From the NCBI RefSeq assembly GCF_021134715.1, contig NC_060025.1, positions 8,928,001 through 8,992,000 of the forward strand: a stretch of DNA of 64,000 bases, written 5' to 3'. The position numbers and the translations under genes were made by a program. This document shows, piece after piece, positions 35,400 to 46,643 of this stretch (positions are counted from its first letter, which is position 1; every line of letters starts with the position of its first letter). Under the pieces are notes generated by a model. It was given only the letters and a program-made list of their open reading frames with translations, searched no databases and was not told where the DNA came from. Source of the DNA: Daphnia pulex. Lineage: Eukaryota; Arthropoda; Branchiopoda; Diplostraca; Daphniidae.

Positions 35400-36290
35400 G
35401 ATTGAAATTGATTGTTACCACTTATGTGGCTGGAAACTGAAAATCTGGAGGGTGCTATTGGAACCATTGTTTTTTAACTAATGAATTGAGTACAATCTGT
35501 AAACAAATGGTTTCAGCTGGTCATCAAATTCTATTACCTTCTTTAAGGTAATTTATGGCATAGTTACCTTTACTTTAAGTGTTGTCTGCAGAAATGAAAA
35601 AGCTGTACACCACTATAGCAAGTACAGGTGGCAACTGGCAAGAGATATTTTAGCGTAATGTAGCCTACAGCTGTTACAAGAACATGTGATCAAATAATTG
35701 GGCCTAATGAAAATTATGGGCTAGTATACCTGTAAATGCATACATATTTATTTTAAGTAACCTTGTCTTAGAGAAACAAAGCTAGAATTACCTTTTTCTA
35801 ACGTTCAAGTACATCGCAAAGAGAATTGATACAGTTTCACTCAGTGCCGTATAATAGATAGACTATACCGGCGACTGTCAACACGAATAGCAATTAAGAA
35901 AAAGTACTACGACCATCCCTTATCATATTATTATATAAAAAAAAAAAAACAACTGGCGGAACTAACTTTTTCACGTAACGGCATCACGTTCAATTTCGAG
36001 CAGACGACGTTCGAGGAATAAAAATTTTCATGCAGTTCGAAATTTTGCTACTAGGAGTCGTTTGTTGCACAATCGAATTGTGCACAATCGAGTCCCCGTC
36101 TACTTTAGAAACCGATTTAAGAAATTAAAATCAAAGAATAGAATAGATTTTCTTTATGAAAAATGTGGGAAGTAAAATACTAAAGTGGAATTCAATTAAA
36201 ATAACGATATTTTTTTGTTTTTTTGATCAAATATCTTGACTATAGAGGACTTTCCCTAAGTTGCAGACTCGTTTAGTCTCTCAAAGGTGA

Positions 36291-36297
36291 TATATAG
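36291..36297 (+). promoter_or_regulatory. TATA box of PLC-like gene B
   Basis: TATATAG 39 bases upstream of the start codon at 36336, identical in sequence and near-identical in spacing to the element before gene A. Confidence 0.5.
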
Positions 36298-36335
36298 GAG
36301 GGGGCTTTGAAGCTGCCTGCAAAACTACCTGAAAG

Positions 36336-38231
36336 ATGTACGAAACTATACTTGAACTTGTCGGATTTATCGTATGGGGATTCATTTGCTCCAAGATAAT
36401 CCACCTGTTTTGGCCCTTGAATTCGGCACCAAAGCCGTCACCTGAAACACCCGCTTCGGCAATAAACGCCGACGGAATTCAGAGTGGGCCATCACGACAA
36501 TCAGAACAGCAACAAACGGCGAAAGATGCCGATTATTTGTTGTTAAATTCAAAAGATCAGACTGAAGAAAATGAGAAAAAAATCCATGAGCAAGTTGATA
36601 TTCCGGGAACAATCCCGGAGAGAACTCCGAACCAAATTCTGGATACATTCCAAGAAAAAATCCCAGAGACAATACCGGAGAAGATTCCGGAGCCAATACC
36701 TGAGAGAATCCCGGTAACAACTGCTTCCGCAATAAACGCTGGCGGGAATGGGCCGAGCCAACCTAAATTTCAGTCAGAAAAACAACAGACGATAATAACA
36801 ACGCACGATAATTTGTTGTTGAATTCAAAAACCTTGACTGACGAAAGTGAGAAAAAAGTCCATGAGCAAGTTAAGATTCCGGTTGAGAAACTGGAAGCAG
36901 TGCCGGAAGGAATACCGGAAAAAATCCCGGATACTTTCCAAGAGAAGATTACAGAAAAAATTCCGGAGACTATTAACCCGACGCAAGACCGATATTTTGA
37001 TTATCCACTATCATTCTACTACATCAAATCTTCTCATAATACCTATCTTCTGGGCAACCAGCTCATCGGAGAGAGCACCGTCGAGGCTTATCGACGTGCC
37101 ATCTCAAACAAGGTACGATGCCTTGAGCTGGATCTACACGACGGCTATAATGGACCTGTTATATATCATGGCTGGACTTTAACGTCCAAAATTAGCGCAG
37201 TTGACGTCTTAAAAGACATTGCTGCAAATTACCAAAAAGATGACCTACCATTAATTTTGGACCTCGAAGACCATCTAAGTGACTTTCAAAGAAATTACCT
37301 GAAACGAGAAATGCTGGATATTTTTAAAGATTCTTTGTACTTACAAGATAGTAAAGAATTTAAAAGTCTACCTTCTCCCAACGAACTAAGGGGGAAGATT
37401 ATAGTGTTAGCCGACAAAAAGAAATGGGGCTCTCTGGTTAACATTTGTCAAAAAGACGACCACAAGCATGGTGACATCTTCAGCAATAGAAATGTCACCG
37501 TAGTTTCATCGCTGTCGGAACACACATTCAAAGGGATATTAAAGTCATTGAAAGTAAAAATTGCCGACCGAATATTTGGAGGATCCGGAAACATTAACCT
37601 CGAGCGATTCAGGGACGTGACCAAACGCCGATTGATTCGGGTATACCCCGGCGCAGACCGGCAGTTTTCGGGCAATTATAACCCAATTTCGGCATTGAAT
37701 GCTGGATGCCAACTGGTGGCACTGAACGTCCAAACCAGAGACTCGCACTTGGCCGTATACGACAGCTTATTTCGAGAAAACGGAAACACAGGTTTCGTCC
37801 TAAAACCCGCTACGCTATTGAATCCTGGAGTTCCTGCCAACAACAAAAGGAGAATATTAATCACAGTTATCAAAGGAAAAAATCTAACAACCAGCAAGAA
37901 AGTGATCGAGACATATGTTAGTCTACGTATCGAAGGAGTAAAAGCCGACGAAAAGAAAAATCGCACAAAAACAGCCAAAAGTGCAGACGGGATAAATTCT
38001 GAATGGAATCAAACTTTGCAATTTGATGTGACGAGGTCGGAACTCGATTTCTTAGTCATTAAGGTCAAAGAAACCCAATACATGGGCCTCAAAAATCACA
38101 CCATTGGAACTCACGCTATACCGATAGCAAACCTGACAGAAGGCTTACAAACTGTTCCACTAGAGGATAAATTTCTAAGAAATCTCAATGCAAGTATCAA
38201 AGTGGAAATAAGCATCAAAGACCTGACTTGA
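36336..38231 (+). CDS. Membrane-anchored PI-PLC-like protein, intronless, copy B (631 aa)
   Basis: Same length and layout as the gene at 25047: hydrophobic anchor (7-27), repeated IPEKIP-rich stalk, X box, short linker, Y box and C2-like domain. All catalytic residues of the X and Y boxes named for copy A are present, as is the changed GKIIVLADKK motif. By eye the two proteins differ at roughly 20-25 positions, concentrated in the stalk (for example RSGPSRQ/QSGPSRQ and NGPSQPE/NGPSQPK), while the catalytic core is almost identical. This points to a recent duplication or to gene conversion under constraint. The 3' flank contains AGACGGAAG-type short repeats not present after copy A. The absence of introns in both suggests an ancestral retrocopy, but PLC genes differ widely and this is not proved. 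Confidence 0.85.
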   Translation: MYETILELVGFIVWGFICSKIIHLFWPLNSAPKPSPETPASAINADGIQSGPSRQSEQQQTAKDADYLLLNSKDQTEENEKKIHEQVDIPGTIPERTPNQILDTFQEKIPETIPEKIPEPIPERIPVTTASAINAGGNGPSQPKFQSEKQQTIITTHDNLLLNSKTLTDESEKKVHEQVKIPVEKLEAVPEGIPEKIPDTFQEKITEKIPETINPTQDRYFDYPLSFYYIKSSHNTYLLGNQLIGESTVEAYRRAISNKVRCLELDLHDGYNGPVIYHGWTLTSKISAVDVLKDIAANYQKDDLPLILDLEDHLSDFQRNYLKREMLDIFKDSLYLQDSKEFKSLPSPNELRGKIIVLADKKKWGSLVNICQKDDHKHGDIFSNRNVTVVSSLSEHTFKGILKSLKVKIADRIFGGSGNINLERFRDVTKRRLIRVYPGADRQFSGNYNPISALNAGCQLVALNVQTRDSHLAVYDSLFRENGNTGFVLKPATLLNPGVPANNKRRILITVIKGKNLTTSKKVIETYVSLRIEGVKADEKKNRTKTAKSADGINSEWNQTLQFDVTRSELDFLVIKVKETQYMGLKNHTIGTHAIPIANLTEGLQTVPLEDKFLRNLNASIKVEISIKDLT

Positions 38232-38829
38232 AGTGTTGCACCGGAAGAATGGATAGGTAGATCCGGTAGATCGGAAGGTTGAAGACGGAAGGAATAGGGC
38301 GGAAGGTGGGAGACGGAAGTTAGAAGACAAGAGTTACTAGTGAGTTAAAAGTACGCGTTAAAAAAAAAAAGAAAATTTCGTCGCGAGTCCGGAACGAGCG
38401 GGAACGAGTGAGAAAAAAAACTGGGAATGATTTCGTGGATGTAAACTTCTCTTTTTCTCTCTTTAATAACATTTCAACTTCTTCCCCACAACTTGTCTAA
38501 TGAAAAAAATATCCCTCGGGAATTTTGGTACTATACGATTACACTCATGATTGTTTTCCAGCCATGTAATACACAGGCCGTATTTGTATTAATTAAATTG
38601 TTTTCATTTTCGATAAATTTGCTAACCCATTTCATCTTCTTCGAGAAATTGCTCGAAAGTAAACTATGCTCCTTTTACTGAAGAAGAAATCACTTACACT
38701 CATATTTCACAATACTAGGCAGATTACCGAAAAAACCTCCGCCCACTTTAGTTGGAGAAACCTATATGTGAATTCTATTAGACAAAAGATAACTTTTTCG
38801 ACTTTTTCGATAGCTAAAAGGAAGTCCGT

Positions 38830-39130
38830 CAGCTGCTTTGTATGAAACAAAAAGGAAGAAAGAAAGGAAGACAAAAAGTTTACGCTAATTTCGACAGTCC
38901 CTCCCCTGCGAGCTTCTAAGAGAGTACCAATCGAATTAACACATTACACTCGACCTAGTTTTCCCTATCGTCGGTAAGTCACTAAGAATTATATAATCGA
39001 ATAACGCCATGATTTGATGGTGGGATACACCAGACTGGGAAAAGTGATGGGTAAAGATGGAGAAAGGAAGAAACAACGAAACAAACCTCTTGGTATATAC
39101 AACAAATTGCTGTTGATCAGTCACAGACTG
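38830..39130 (+). promoter_or_regulatory. Orphan copy of the secreted-protein promoter region
   Basis: Matches 27480-27797 (GCTAATTTCGACAGTCCCTC, ACTCGACCTAGTTTTCCC, AACGCCATGATTTG, GAAAGGAAGAAACAACGAAA). In the first copy these precede the TATA box and gene of secreted protein 1; here no MGCAN-type exon follows within the next 500 bases. Confidence 0.6.
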
Positions 39131-39139
39131 ACAGGCTTA

Positions 39140-39650
39140 TTACCGGTAGGTAAACTCTTGCACACAATTACCTCTGTATTAAGCGTTTCTGCAAGGGATG
39201 AAGAGGCAGAGGCGTATACCATTACAGCAGGTAGAGGTAGCAGGAGATATTGGCGAAATGTACAACAGTTTCAAGGACAAGTGTTCAAATAACTTGGCAA
39301 AGTTGAAATTATGGGCAAGTTTACCTGTAAACGCATACATATCTATTTTACATTATTAGTAGCCTTGCCTTAAGGAATCCAAACTACAATTACCTTTTTC
39401 TCAAGTTGGAAAATATCGAAGCATCCCGTAATGAGTACTGCATACATTTTCCCTCAGCAGCAGTGCAGGCAAACGCAAACAAAATAGCAAACTCCCACTG
39501 CTCACAACACCATAGACTAACAAGGTCTTTGACAACACTGAACACTCACGACTCACGATCGTCTTCCTGCAGACGACGTTCGGATACTTCGGAAAATGTA
39601 CAATACGCAGTGCAAAATTTTGCTACTAGGTGTTTGTTTTTTGAGTAGAC
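39140..39650 (+). repeat. Third, diverged copy of the PLC upstream region, cut off by satellite DNA
   Basis: Order and wording match 24240-24770: CTGCAAGGGATGAAGAGG, GAGATATTGGCG, TTATGGGCAAG, TACCTGTAAACGCATACATA, TTGCCTTAAGGAATCCAAAC, AATTACCTTTTTCTC, GCAGACGACGTTCG, AAATTTTGCTACTAGGTGTT. The match stops where the GGAAATA satellite begins, before the point at which the TATA box and PLC gene would lie. This is the remnant of a third tandem unit. Confidence 0.6.
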
Positions 39651-39654
39651 AAAT

Positions 39655-40055
39655 TTTTTCTATTTTAATGAAGAAATAGGAAAAAAGGAAAATAGCAAAT
39701 AGGAAAATAGAAAAATAGGAAATAGGAAAAAAGGAAAAAGAGGAAAATAGGAAAATAGGAAATAGGAAAATAGGAAAATAGGAAATAGGAAAAAAAGGAA
39801 AAAAGGGGAAAATAGGAAATAGGAAAAAAAGGAAAAAAGGGGAAAATAGGAAAATAGGAAATAGGAAAATAGGAAAAAAAGGAAAATAGGAAAATAGGAA
39901 ATAGGAAAAAAGGAAAAAAATGAAAATAGGAAAATAGGAAATAGGAAATAGGAAAATAGGAAAATAGGAAAATAGGAAATAGGAAATAGGAAAATAGGAA
40001 ATAGGAAAATAGGAAATAGGAAATAGGAAAAAAGGAAATAAAGGAAAAAAAGCCT
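39655..40055. repeat. GGAAATA/GGAAAATA satellite, left flank
   Basis: Tandem array of 7-8-base units, AAATAGG, with variants AAAAAAGG and AAAAATAGG, purine-rich on the plus strand. No unique sequence inside. Confidence 0.85.
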
Positions 40056-40283
40056 CCTCCTCCTCCTCATTCTCCTCCTCCTCAAATAGGAAAATAGGAA
40101 AATAGGAAAATAGGAAATAGGAAAAAAAGGAAAATAGGAAAATAGGAAATAATAAAATAGGAAATAAAGGAAAATAGGAAATAGAAAAATAGGAAATAGG
40201 AAAATAGGAAATAGGAAAAAAGGTAATAGGAAAAAAGGAAAATAGGAAAATAGGAAAATAGGAAATAGAAAAATAGGAAATCC
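40056..40283. repeat. Interleaved short (CTC)n block and second GGAAATA block
   Basis: A ~28-base CCTCCTCCT block (40053-40083) is followed by about 200 bases of the AAATAGG repeat before the main CTC array. A small copy of the same alternation occurs at the right end (45500-45750). Confidence 0.75.
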
Positions 40284-43200
40284 TCAACCTCCTCCTCCTC
40301 AACCTCCTCCTCCTCCTTCTCAACCTCCTCATTCTCCTCCTCCTCATTCTCCTCCTCCTCCTCCTCATTCTCCTCAACCTCCTCCTCCTCAACCTCCTCC
40401 TCCTCATTCTCCTCCTCCTCAACCTCCTCCTCCTTCTCAACCTCCTCATTCTCCTCCTCCTCAACCTCCTCCTCCTTCTCAACCTCCATATTCTCCTCCT
40501 CCTCAAACTCCTCCTCCTTCTCAACCTCCTCATTCTCCTCCTCCTAAAACTCCTCCTCCTCAACCTCCTCCTCCTCATTCTCCTCCTCCTCAACCTCCTC
40601 CTCCTTCTCAACCTCCTCATTCTCCTCCTCCTCAAACTCCTCCTCCTCAACCTCCTCCTCCTCATTCTCCTCCCCCTCCTCATTCTCCTCCTCCTCATTC
40701 TCCTCAACCTCCTCCTCCTCATTCTCCTCCTCCTCAAACTCCTCCTCCTCAACCTCCTCCTCCTCCTTCTCAACCTCCTCATTCTTCTCCTCCTCAAACT
40801 CCTCCTCCTCAAACTCCTCCTGCTCAAACTCCTCCTCCTTATTTTCCTCCTCCTCAACCTCCTCCTCCTCATTATCCTCCTCCTAAACCTCCTCCTTCTC
40901 ATTCTCCTCCCCCTCCTCATTCTCCTCCTCCTCCTCCTCATATTCCTCAACCTCCTCCTCCTCATTCTCCTCCTCCTCAAACTCCTCCTCCTCATTCACC
41001 TCCTCCTCATTCTCCCCCTCCTCAACCTCCTCCTCCTCATTCTCCTCCCCCTCCTACTCCTCCTCATTCTCCTCCTCCTCCTCCTCATTCTCCTCAACCT
41101 CCTCCTCCTCATTCTCCTCCTCCTCCTCCTCCTCCTCAACCACCTTTTTCTCAACCTCCTCATTCTCCCCCTCCTCAAACTCCTCCTCCTCCTCAACCTC
41201 CTTCTCCTCCTTCTCCTCCTCCTCCTCATTCTCCTCAGACTCCTCTATCTAATTCTCCTCCTCCTCAACCTCCTCCTCCTCAACCTCCTCAACCTCCTCC
41301 TCCTCCTTCTCAACCTCCTCATTCTCCTCCTCCTCAAACTCCTCCTCCTCCTCATTCTCCTCCTCCTCAACCTCCTCCTCCTCATTCTCCTCCTCCTCAA
41401 ACTCCTCCTCCTCAACCTCCTCAACCTCCTCCTCCTCATTCTCCTCCTCCTCAAACTCCTCCTCCTCAACTCCCTCCTTCTCTACCTCCTTATTCTCCTC
41501 CTCCTCAAACTCCTCCTCCTCAAACTCCTCCTCCTCCTCAACCTCCTTCTAAACCTCCTCATTCTCCTCCTCCTCAAACTCCTCCTCCTCATTTTCCTCC
41601 TCTTTAACCTCCTCCTCCTCCTCCTAAACCTCCTCCTCCTCCTTCTCAACCTCCTCATTCTCCTCCTCCTCTTTCTCAACCTCCTCATTCTCCTCCTCCT
41701 CAAACTCCTCCTCCTCAAACTCCTCCTCCTCATTCTCCTCCTCCTCAACCTCCTCCTCCTCATTCTCCTCCTCCTCATTCTCCTCCTCCTCCTTCTCATT
41801 CTCCTCCTCCTCAAACTCCTCCTCCTCATTCGTCTCCTCCTTAACCTCCTCCTCCTTATTCTGCTCCTCCTCAAACTCCTCCTCCTCATTCTCCTCCTCC
41901 TCAACCTCCTCCTCCTCATTCTACTCCTCCTAAAACTCCTCCTCCTCAACCTCCTCCTCCTCATTCTCCTCCTCCTCAACCTCCTCCTCCTTCTCAACCT
42001 CCTCATTCTCCTCCTCCTCAACCTCCTCCTCCTTCTCAACCTCCATATTCTCCTCCTCCTCAAACTCCTCCTCCTCAAACTCCTCTTCCTCATTCTCCTC
42101 AACCTCCTCCTCCTTCTCAACCTCCTCCTCCTCAACCTCCTCCTCCTCATTCTCCTCCTCCTTCTCAACCTCCTCATTCTCCTCCTCCTCAAACTCCTCC
42201 TCCTCAACCTCCTCCTCCTCATTCTCCTCCCCCTCCTCATTCTCCTCCTCCTCATTCTCCTCATTCTCCTCCTCCTCAAACTCCTCCTCAAACTCCTCCT
42301 CCTCAACCTCCTCAACCTCCTCCTCCTCATTCTCCTCCTCCTCCTTCTCAACCTCCTCCTCCTCAAACTCCCCCTTCTCAAACTCCTCCTCCTAATTCTC
42401 CTCCTCATTCTCCTCCTCCTCCTCATTCTCTATTCCTCCTCATTCTCCTCAACCTCCTCCTCCTCATTCTCCTCCTCCTCCTCCTCCTCCTCAACCTCCT
42501 CAACCACCTCCGTCTAAACCTCCTCATTCTCCTCCTCCTCAAACTCCTCCTCCTCCTAAACCTCCGTCTCCTCCTCCTCCTCATTCTCCTCAGACTCCTC
42601 TATCTAATTCTCCTCCTCCTCAACCTCCTCCTCCTCAACCTCCTCCTCCTCCTTCTCAACCTCCTCATTCTCCTCCTCCTCATTCTCCTCCTCCTCCTCC
42701 TCATTCTCCTCAACCTCCTCCTCCTCATTCTCCTCCTCCTCCTCCTCCTCCTCAACCTCCTCAACCACCTTTTTCTCAACCTCCTCATTCTCCTCCTCCT
42801 CAAACTCCTCCTCCTCCTCAACCTCCTTCTCCTCCTCCTCCTCATTCTCCTCAGACTCCTCTATCTAATTCTCCTCCTCCTCAACCTCCTCCTCCTCAAC
42901 CTCCTCAACCTCCTCCTCCTCCTTCTCAACCTCCTCATTCTCCTCCTCCTCAAACTCCTCCTCCTCATTCACCTCCTCCTCATTCTCCTCCTCCTCAACC
43001 TCCTCCTCCTCATTCTCCTCCCCTTCCTCCTCCTCCTCATCCTCCTCCTCCTCCTCCTCATTCTCCTCAACCTCCTCCTCCTCATTCTCCTCCTCCTCAT
43101 TCTCCTCCTCCTCCTCCTCAACCTCCTCAACCACCTCCTTCTCAACCTCCTCATTCTCCTCCTCCTCAAACTCCTCCTCCTCCTCAACCTCCTTCTCCTC

Positions 43201-45503
43201 CTTCTCCTCCACCTCCTCATTCTCCTCAGACTCCTCAATCTAATTCTCCTCCTCCTCAACCTCCTCAACCTCCTCCTCCTCCTTCTCAACCTCCTCATTC
43301 TCCTCCTCCTCAAACTCCTCCTCCTCAAACTCCTCCTCCTCATTCTCCTCCTCCTCCTCATTCTCCTCCTCCTCAAACTCCCCCTCCTCAACCTCCTCAA
43401 CCTCCTCCTCCTCCTCCTCATTCTCCTCCTCCTCAACCTCCTCCTCCTCAACCTCACCCTCCTCCTTCTCAACCTCCTTATTCTCCTCCTCCTCAAACTC
43501 CTCCTCCTCATTCTCCTCCTCCTCAACCTCCTTCTCAACCTCCTCATTCTCCTCCTCCTCCTTCTCAACCTCCTTCTTAACCTCCTCATTCTCCTCCTCC
43601 TCAAACTCCTCCTCCTCATTTTCCTCCTCCTCAACCTTCTCCTCCTCATTCTCCTCCTCCTCAACCTCCTCCTCCTCATTCTCCTCCTCCTCAAACTCCT
43701 CCTCCTCAACCTTCTCCTCCTCATTCTCCTCCTCCTCCTTCTCAACTTCCTCCTCCTCAAACTCCTCCTCCTCATTCTCCTCCTCCTCAACCTCCTCCTC
43801 CTCCTCCTCAATCTCCTCCTCCTCAATCTCCTCCTCCTCATTCTCCTCCCCCTCCTCACTCTCCTCCTCCTCCTCCTCATTCTCCTCAACCTCCTCCTCC
43901 TCATTCTCCTCCTCCTCCTCCTTCTCAACCTCCTCATTCTCCTCCTCTTCAAACTCCTCCTCCTCCTCATTCTCCGCCTCCTCATTCTCCTCCTCCTCAA
44001 CCTCATTCTTCTCCTCCTCCTCATTCTCCTCAGACTCCTCCTCCTAATTCTCCTCCTCCTCAACCTCCTCCTCCTTAACCTCCTCAACCTCCTCCTCCTC
44101 CTTCTCAACCTCCTCATTCTCCTCCTCCTCCTCCTCATTCTCCTCCTCCTCAAACTCCTAATCCTCAACCTCCTCCTACTCATTCTCCTCAACCTCCTCC
44201 TCCTCATTCTCCTCCTCCTCAACCTCCTCCTCCTCAACCTCCTCAACCTCCTCCTTCTCAACCTCCTCATTCTCCTCCTCCTCAAACTCCTCCTCCTCAA
44301 ACTCCTCCTCCTTATTCTCCTCCTCCTCAACCTCCTCCTCCTCAACCTCCTCAACCTCCTCCTTCTCAACCTCCTCATTCTCCTCCTCCTCCTCCTCATT
44401 CTCCTCCTCCTCAAACTCCTCCTCCTCAACCTCCTCCTCCTCCTCCTCATTCTCCTCAACCTCCTCCTCCTCATTCTCCTCCTCCTCAACCTCCTCCTCC
44501 TCAACCTCCCCAACCTCCTCCTTCTCAACCTCCTCATTCTCCTCCTCCTCAAACTCCTCCTCCTCAAACTCCTCCTCCTCATTCTCCTCCTCCTCAACCT
44601 CCTCTTCCTCATTCTACTCCTCCTCAACCTCCTCCTACTCATTCTCCTCCCCCTCCTCACTCTCCTCCTCCTCCTCCTCATTCTCCTCAACCTCCTCCTC
44701 CTCATTCTCCTCCTCCTCAACCTCCTCCTCCTTCTCAACCTCCTCATTCTCCTCCTCCTCAAACTCCTCCTCCTCATTCTCCTCCTCCTCAACCTCCTCC
44801 TCCTCATTCTCCTCCTCCTCAACCTCCTCAACCTCCTCCTCCTCCTTCTCAACCTCTTCATTCTCCTCCTCCTCTTTCTCAACCTCCTCATTCTCCTCCT
44901 CCTCAAACTCCTCCTCCTCAAACTCCTCCTCCGCATTCCCTCCTCCTCAACCTCCTCCTCCTCATTCTCCTCCTCCTCATTCTCCTCAACCTCCTCCTCC
45001 TCATTCTCCTCCTCCTCCTCATTCTCCTCCTCCTCAAACTCCTCTTCCTCATTCTTCTCCTCGTCAACCTCCTCCTCCTTATTCTCCTCCTCATTCTCCC
45101 TCCCCCTCTTCCTTATTCTGCCAAACCCTCTCCTCCTCAACCTCATTTTTCCAAACCTCCTCCTCCTCAACCTCCTCATTCTCCTTCTCCTCAACCTCCT
45201 CCTTCTCCTCCCCCTCCTCCTCATTCTCCCAAACCTCCTCCTCCTCAACCTCCTCATTCTCCTCCTCCTCGTCCTCATTGGTCCAAATCTACTCCTCCTC
45301 AACCTCCTCTTCCTCATTCTCCTCCTCCTCAACCTCCTCATTCTCCTCCCCCTCCTCATTCTCCTCAACCTCCTCCTCCTCATTTTTCTCCTCCTCCTCA
45401 TTCTCCCCCCCTCCTCATTCTCCTCCTTCTCCTCCTCATTCTCCTTCCCCTCCTTCTCATTCTCCCAAACCTCCTCCTCCTCAACCTCCTCATTCTCCTT
45501 CTA
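40284..45503. repeat. Main (CTC)n-type satellite, ~5.2 kb
   Basis: Almost pure pyrimidine strand made of CTC triplets broken every three to five triplets by AAC, ATT, AAA or TTC triplets. The triplet register is kept over long distances, which is why very long Arg-rich, Glu-rich and Ser/Pro-rich open frames appear on the minus and plus strands. There are higher-order repeats: segments of several hundred bases recur (for example around 41100-41240, 42490-42610, 42730-42870 and 43090-43250, each ending CTCCTCAGACTCCTC). The right edge (45060-45500) is more irregular, with CCAAACC interruptions. Not coding. Confidence 0.9.
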
Positions 45504-45750
45504 GGAAATAGAAAAATAGGAAATAGGAAAATAGGAAAATAGGAAATAGGAAATAGGAAAATAGGAAATAGAAAAATAGGAAAATAGGAAATAGGAAAAT
45601 AGGAAAATAGGAAAATAGGAAATAGGAAAAAAGGAAATAGGGAAATAGGAAATAGGAAAAAAGGAAATCCTCAACCTCTTCATTCTCCTTCTAGGAAATA
45701 GGAAAATAGGAAAAATGAAAATAGGAAAATAGGAAATAGGGAAATAGGAA
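45504..45750. repeat. GGAAATA satellite, right flank
   Basis: The AAATAGG array of the left flank reappears on the same strand, again with a short CTC-type block inside (45667-45693). Confidence 0.8.
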
Positions 45751-45769
45751 ATCTTTTTTTTTTTTGATT

Positions 45770-45890
45770 GGCCGAATCATTCAATTTTTAAACAGGCCGA
45801 ATCATTCAATTTTTTCAACAGGCCGAATCGTATATCTTCAAAAGATCATTCGGCCTAAAGTTCAAAATTGTTTTTGGCCGAATCGTATTG
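45770..45890. repeat. GGCCGAAT short repeats at the satellite border
   Basis: GGCCGAATCAT or GGCCGAATCGTAT occurs at 45770, 45795, 45821 and 45876, with an inverted ATTCGGCC at 45848-45855. Units are about 25 bases apart and share ATTCAATTTTT. It marks the end of the satellite. Confidence 0.6.
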
Positions 45891-46643
45891 TATTCCTTCT
45901 TTGACGTCTATCTTGTCTGCCTTTGCCGCCTCATGTGAACACCATGAAGGGGGAAGTACTAGTTCCAGGCCAGAAAATAGGGAGGATGGGTTTAGACTGA
46001 GCATTGCTCGGGCATTTAAAAAGGGCTACATAGCGGACATTAAATAAGAAAGAAACCATTGCTTTGCAAATAGCACCGGTAAATAGAATATTAATCAAAG
46101 CCTTTAATTGTACGATAATCAATTAAATTGCGCATTAATTGGGGCATTAAAGTGCCGATTGAAATTATATTTACGATTGCTTGCCTGATTAAGATGCTGT
46201 TTACGATTACGATTGCATTGTTATTTATGATTTACAGATGTCCCAAACGGCTTGCCATATATGTGTACCTGCGGAATTACAATACCTCATTGCACAAAGT
46301 GATGTACTATTGCTTTGTGGACATTGTTCATTTATCTACAGTTTAATACCCGGTATTAGTTAACAGGAAAAAAGAAAATTATGTCAGCTTATTTTAAACA
46401 GCATATTTTTATTTCAATCGGGTCTGATCTCACACATTTTTGCAGGCAAGGGTGCATGACCAAGTTGACGGGTACGAGATAAACGTAAAAAAAGGTCATC
46501 GACACATCAAACTTGAAGCAGAATAATATTATAATGTAGAATTAATTACTTAACTATTTAATTAATTATTCTATAACTCTATTTGCAGACATCATAATCT
46601 GAGAAAACCAGAACAATATTTGGCAACGTTCTGACACGTAAAA
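45891..46643. other. Intergenic and upstream DNA of SRP72
   Basis: No gene or domain seen; AT-rich with repeated AATTAATTA-type stretches near 46535-46570. The SRP72 promoter must lie here, but no TATA box is evident, as expected for a housekeeping gene. Confidence 0.4.

Larger units (their letters stand above)
35400..39130 (+). repeat. Segmental duplication, copy B (contains PLC-like gene B)
   Basis: Matches 24040-27800 in the same orientation. The match ends within the promoter block of the secreted-protein gene, shortly after GGTATATAC (the counterpart of the TATA box at 27753), and no secreted-protein gene follows. The duplication therefore cut off a promoter from its gene. Confidence 0.85.

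Noticed and set aside
39553-45401. Very long open frames (up to 810 codons) of Arg/Met/Leu or Glu/Asn on the minus strand
   Set aside because: They are translations of the (CTC)n satellite in its kept triplet register; no start context, domain or unique sequence.
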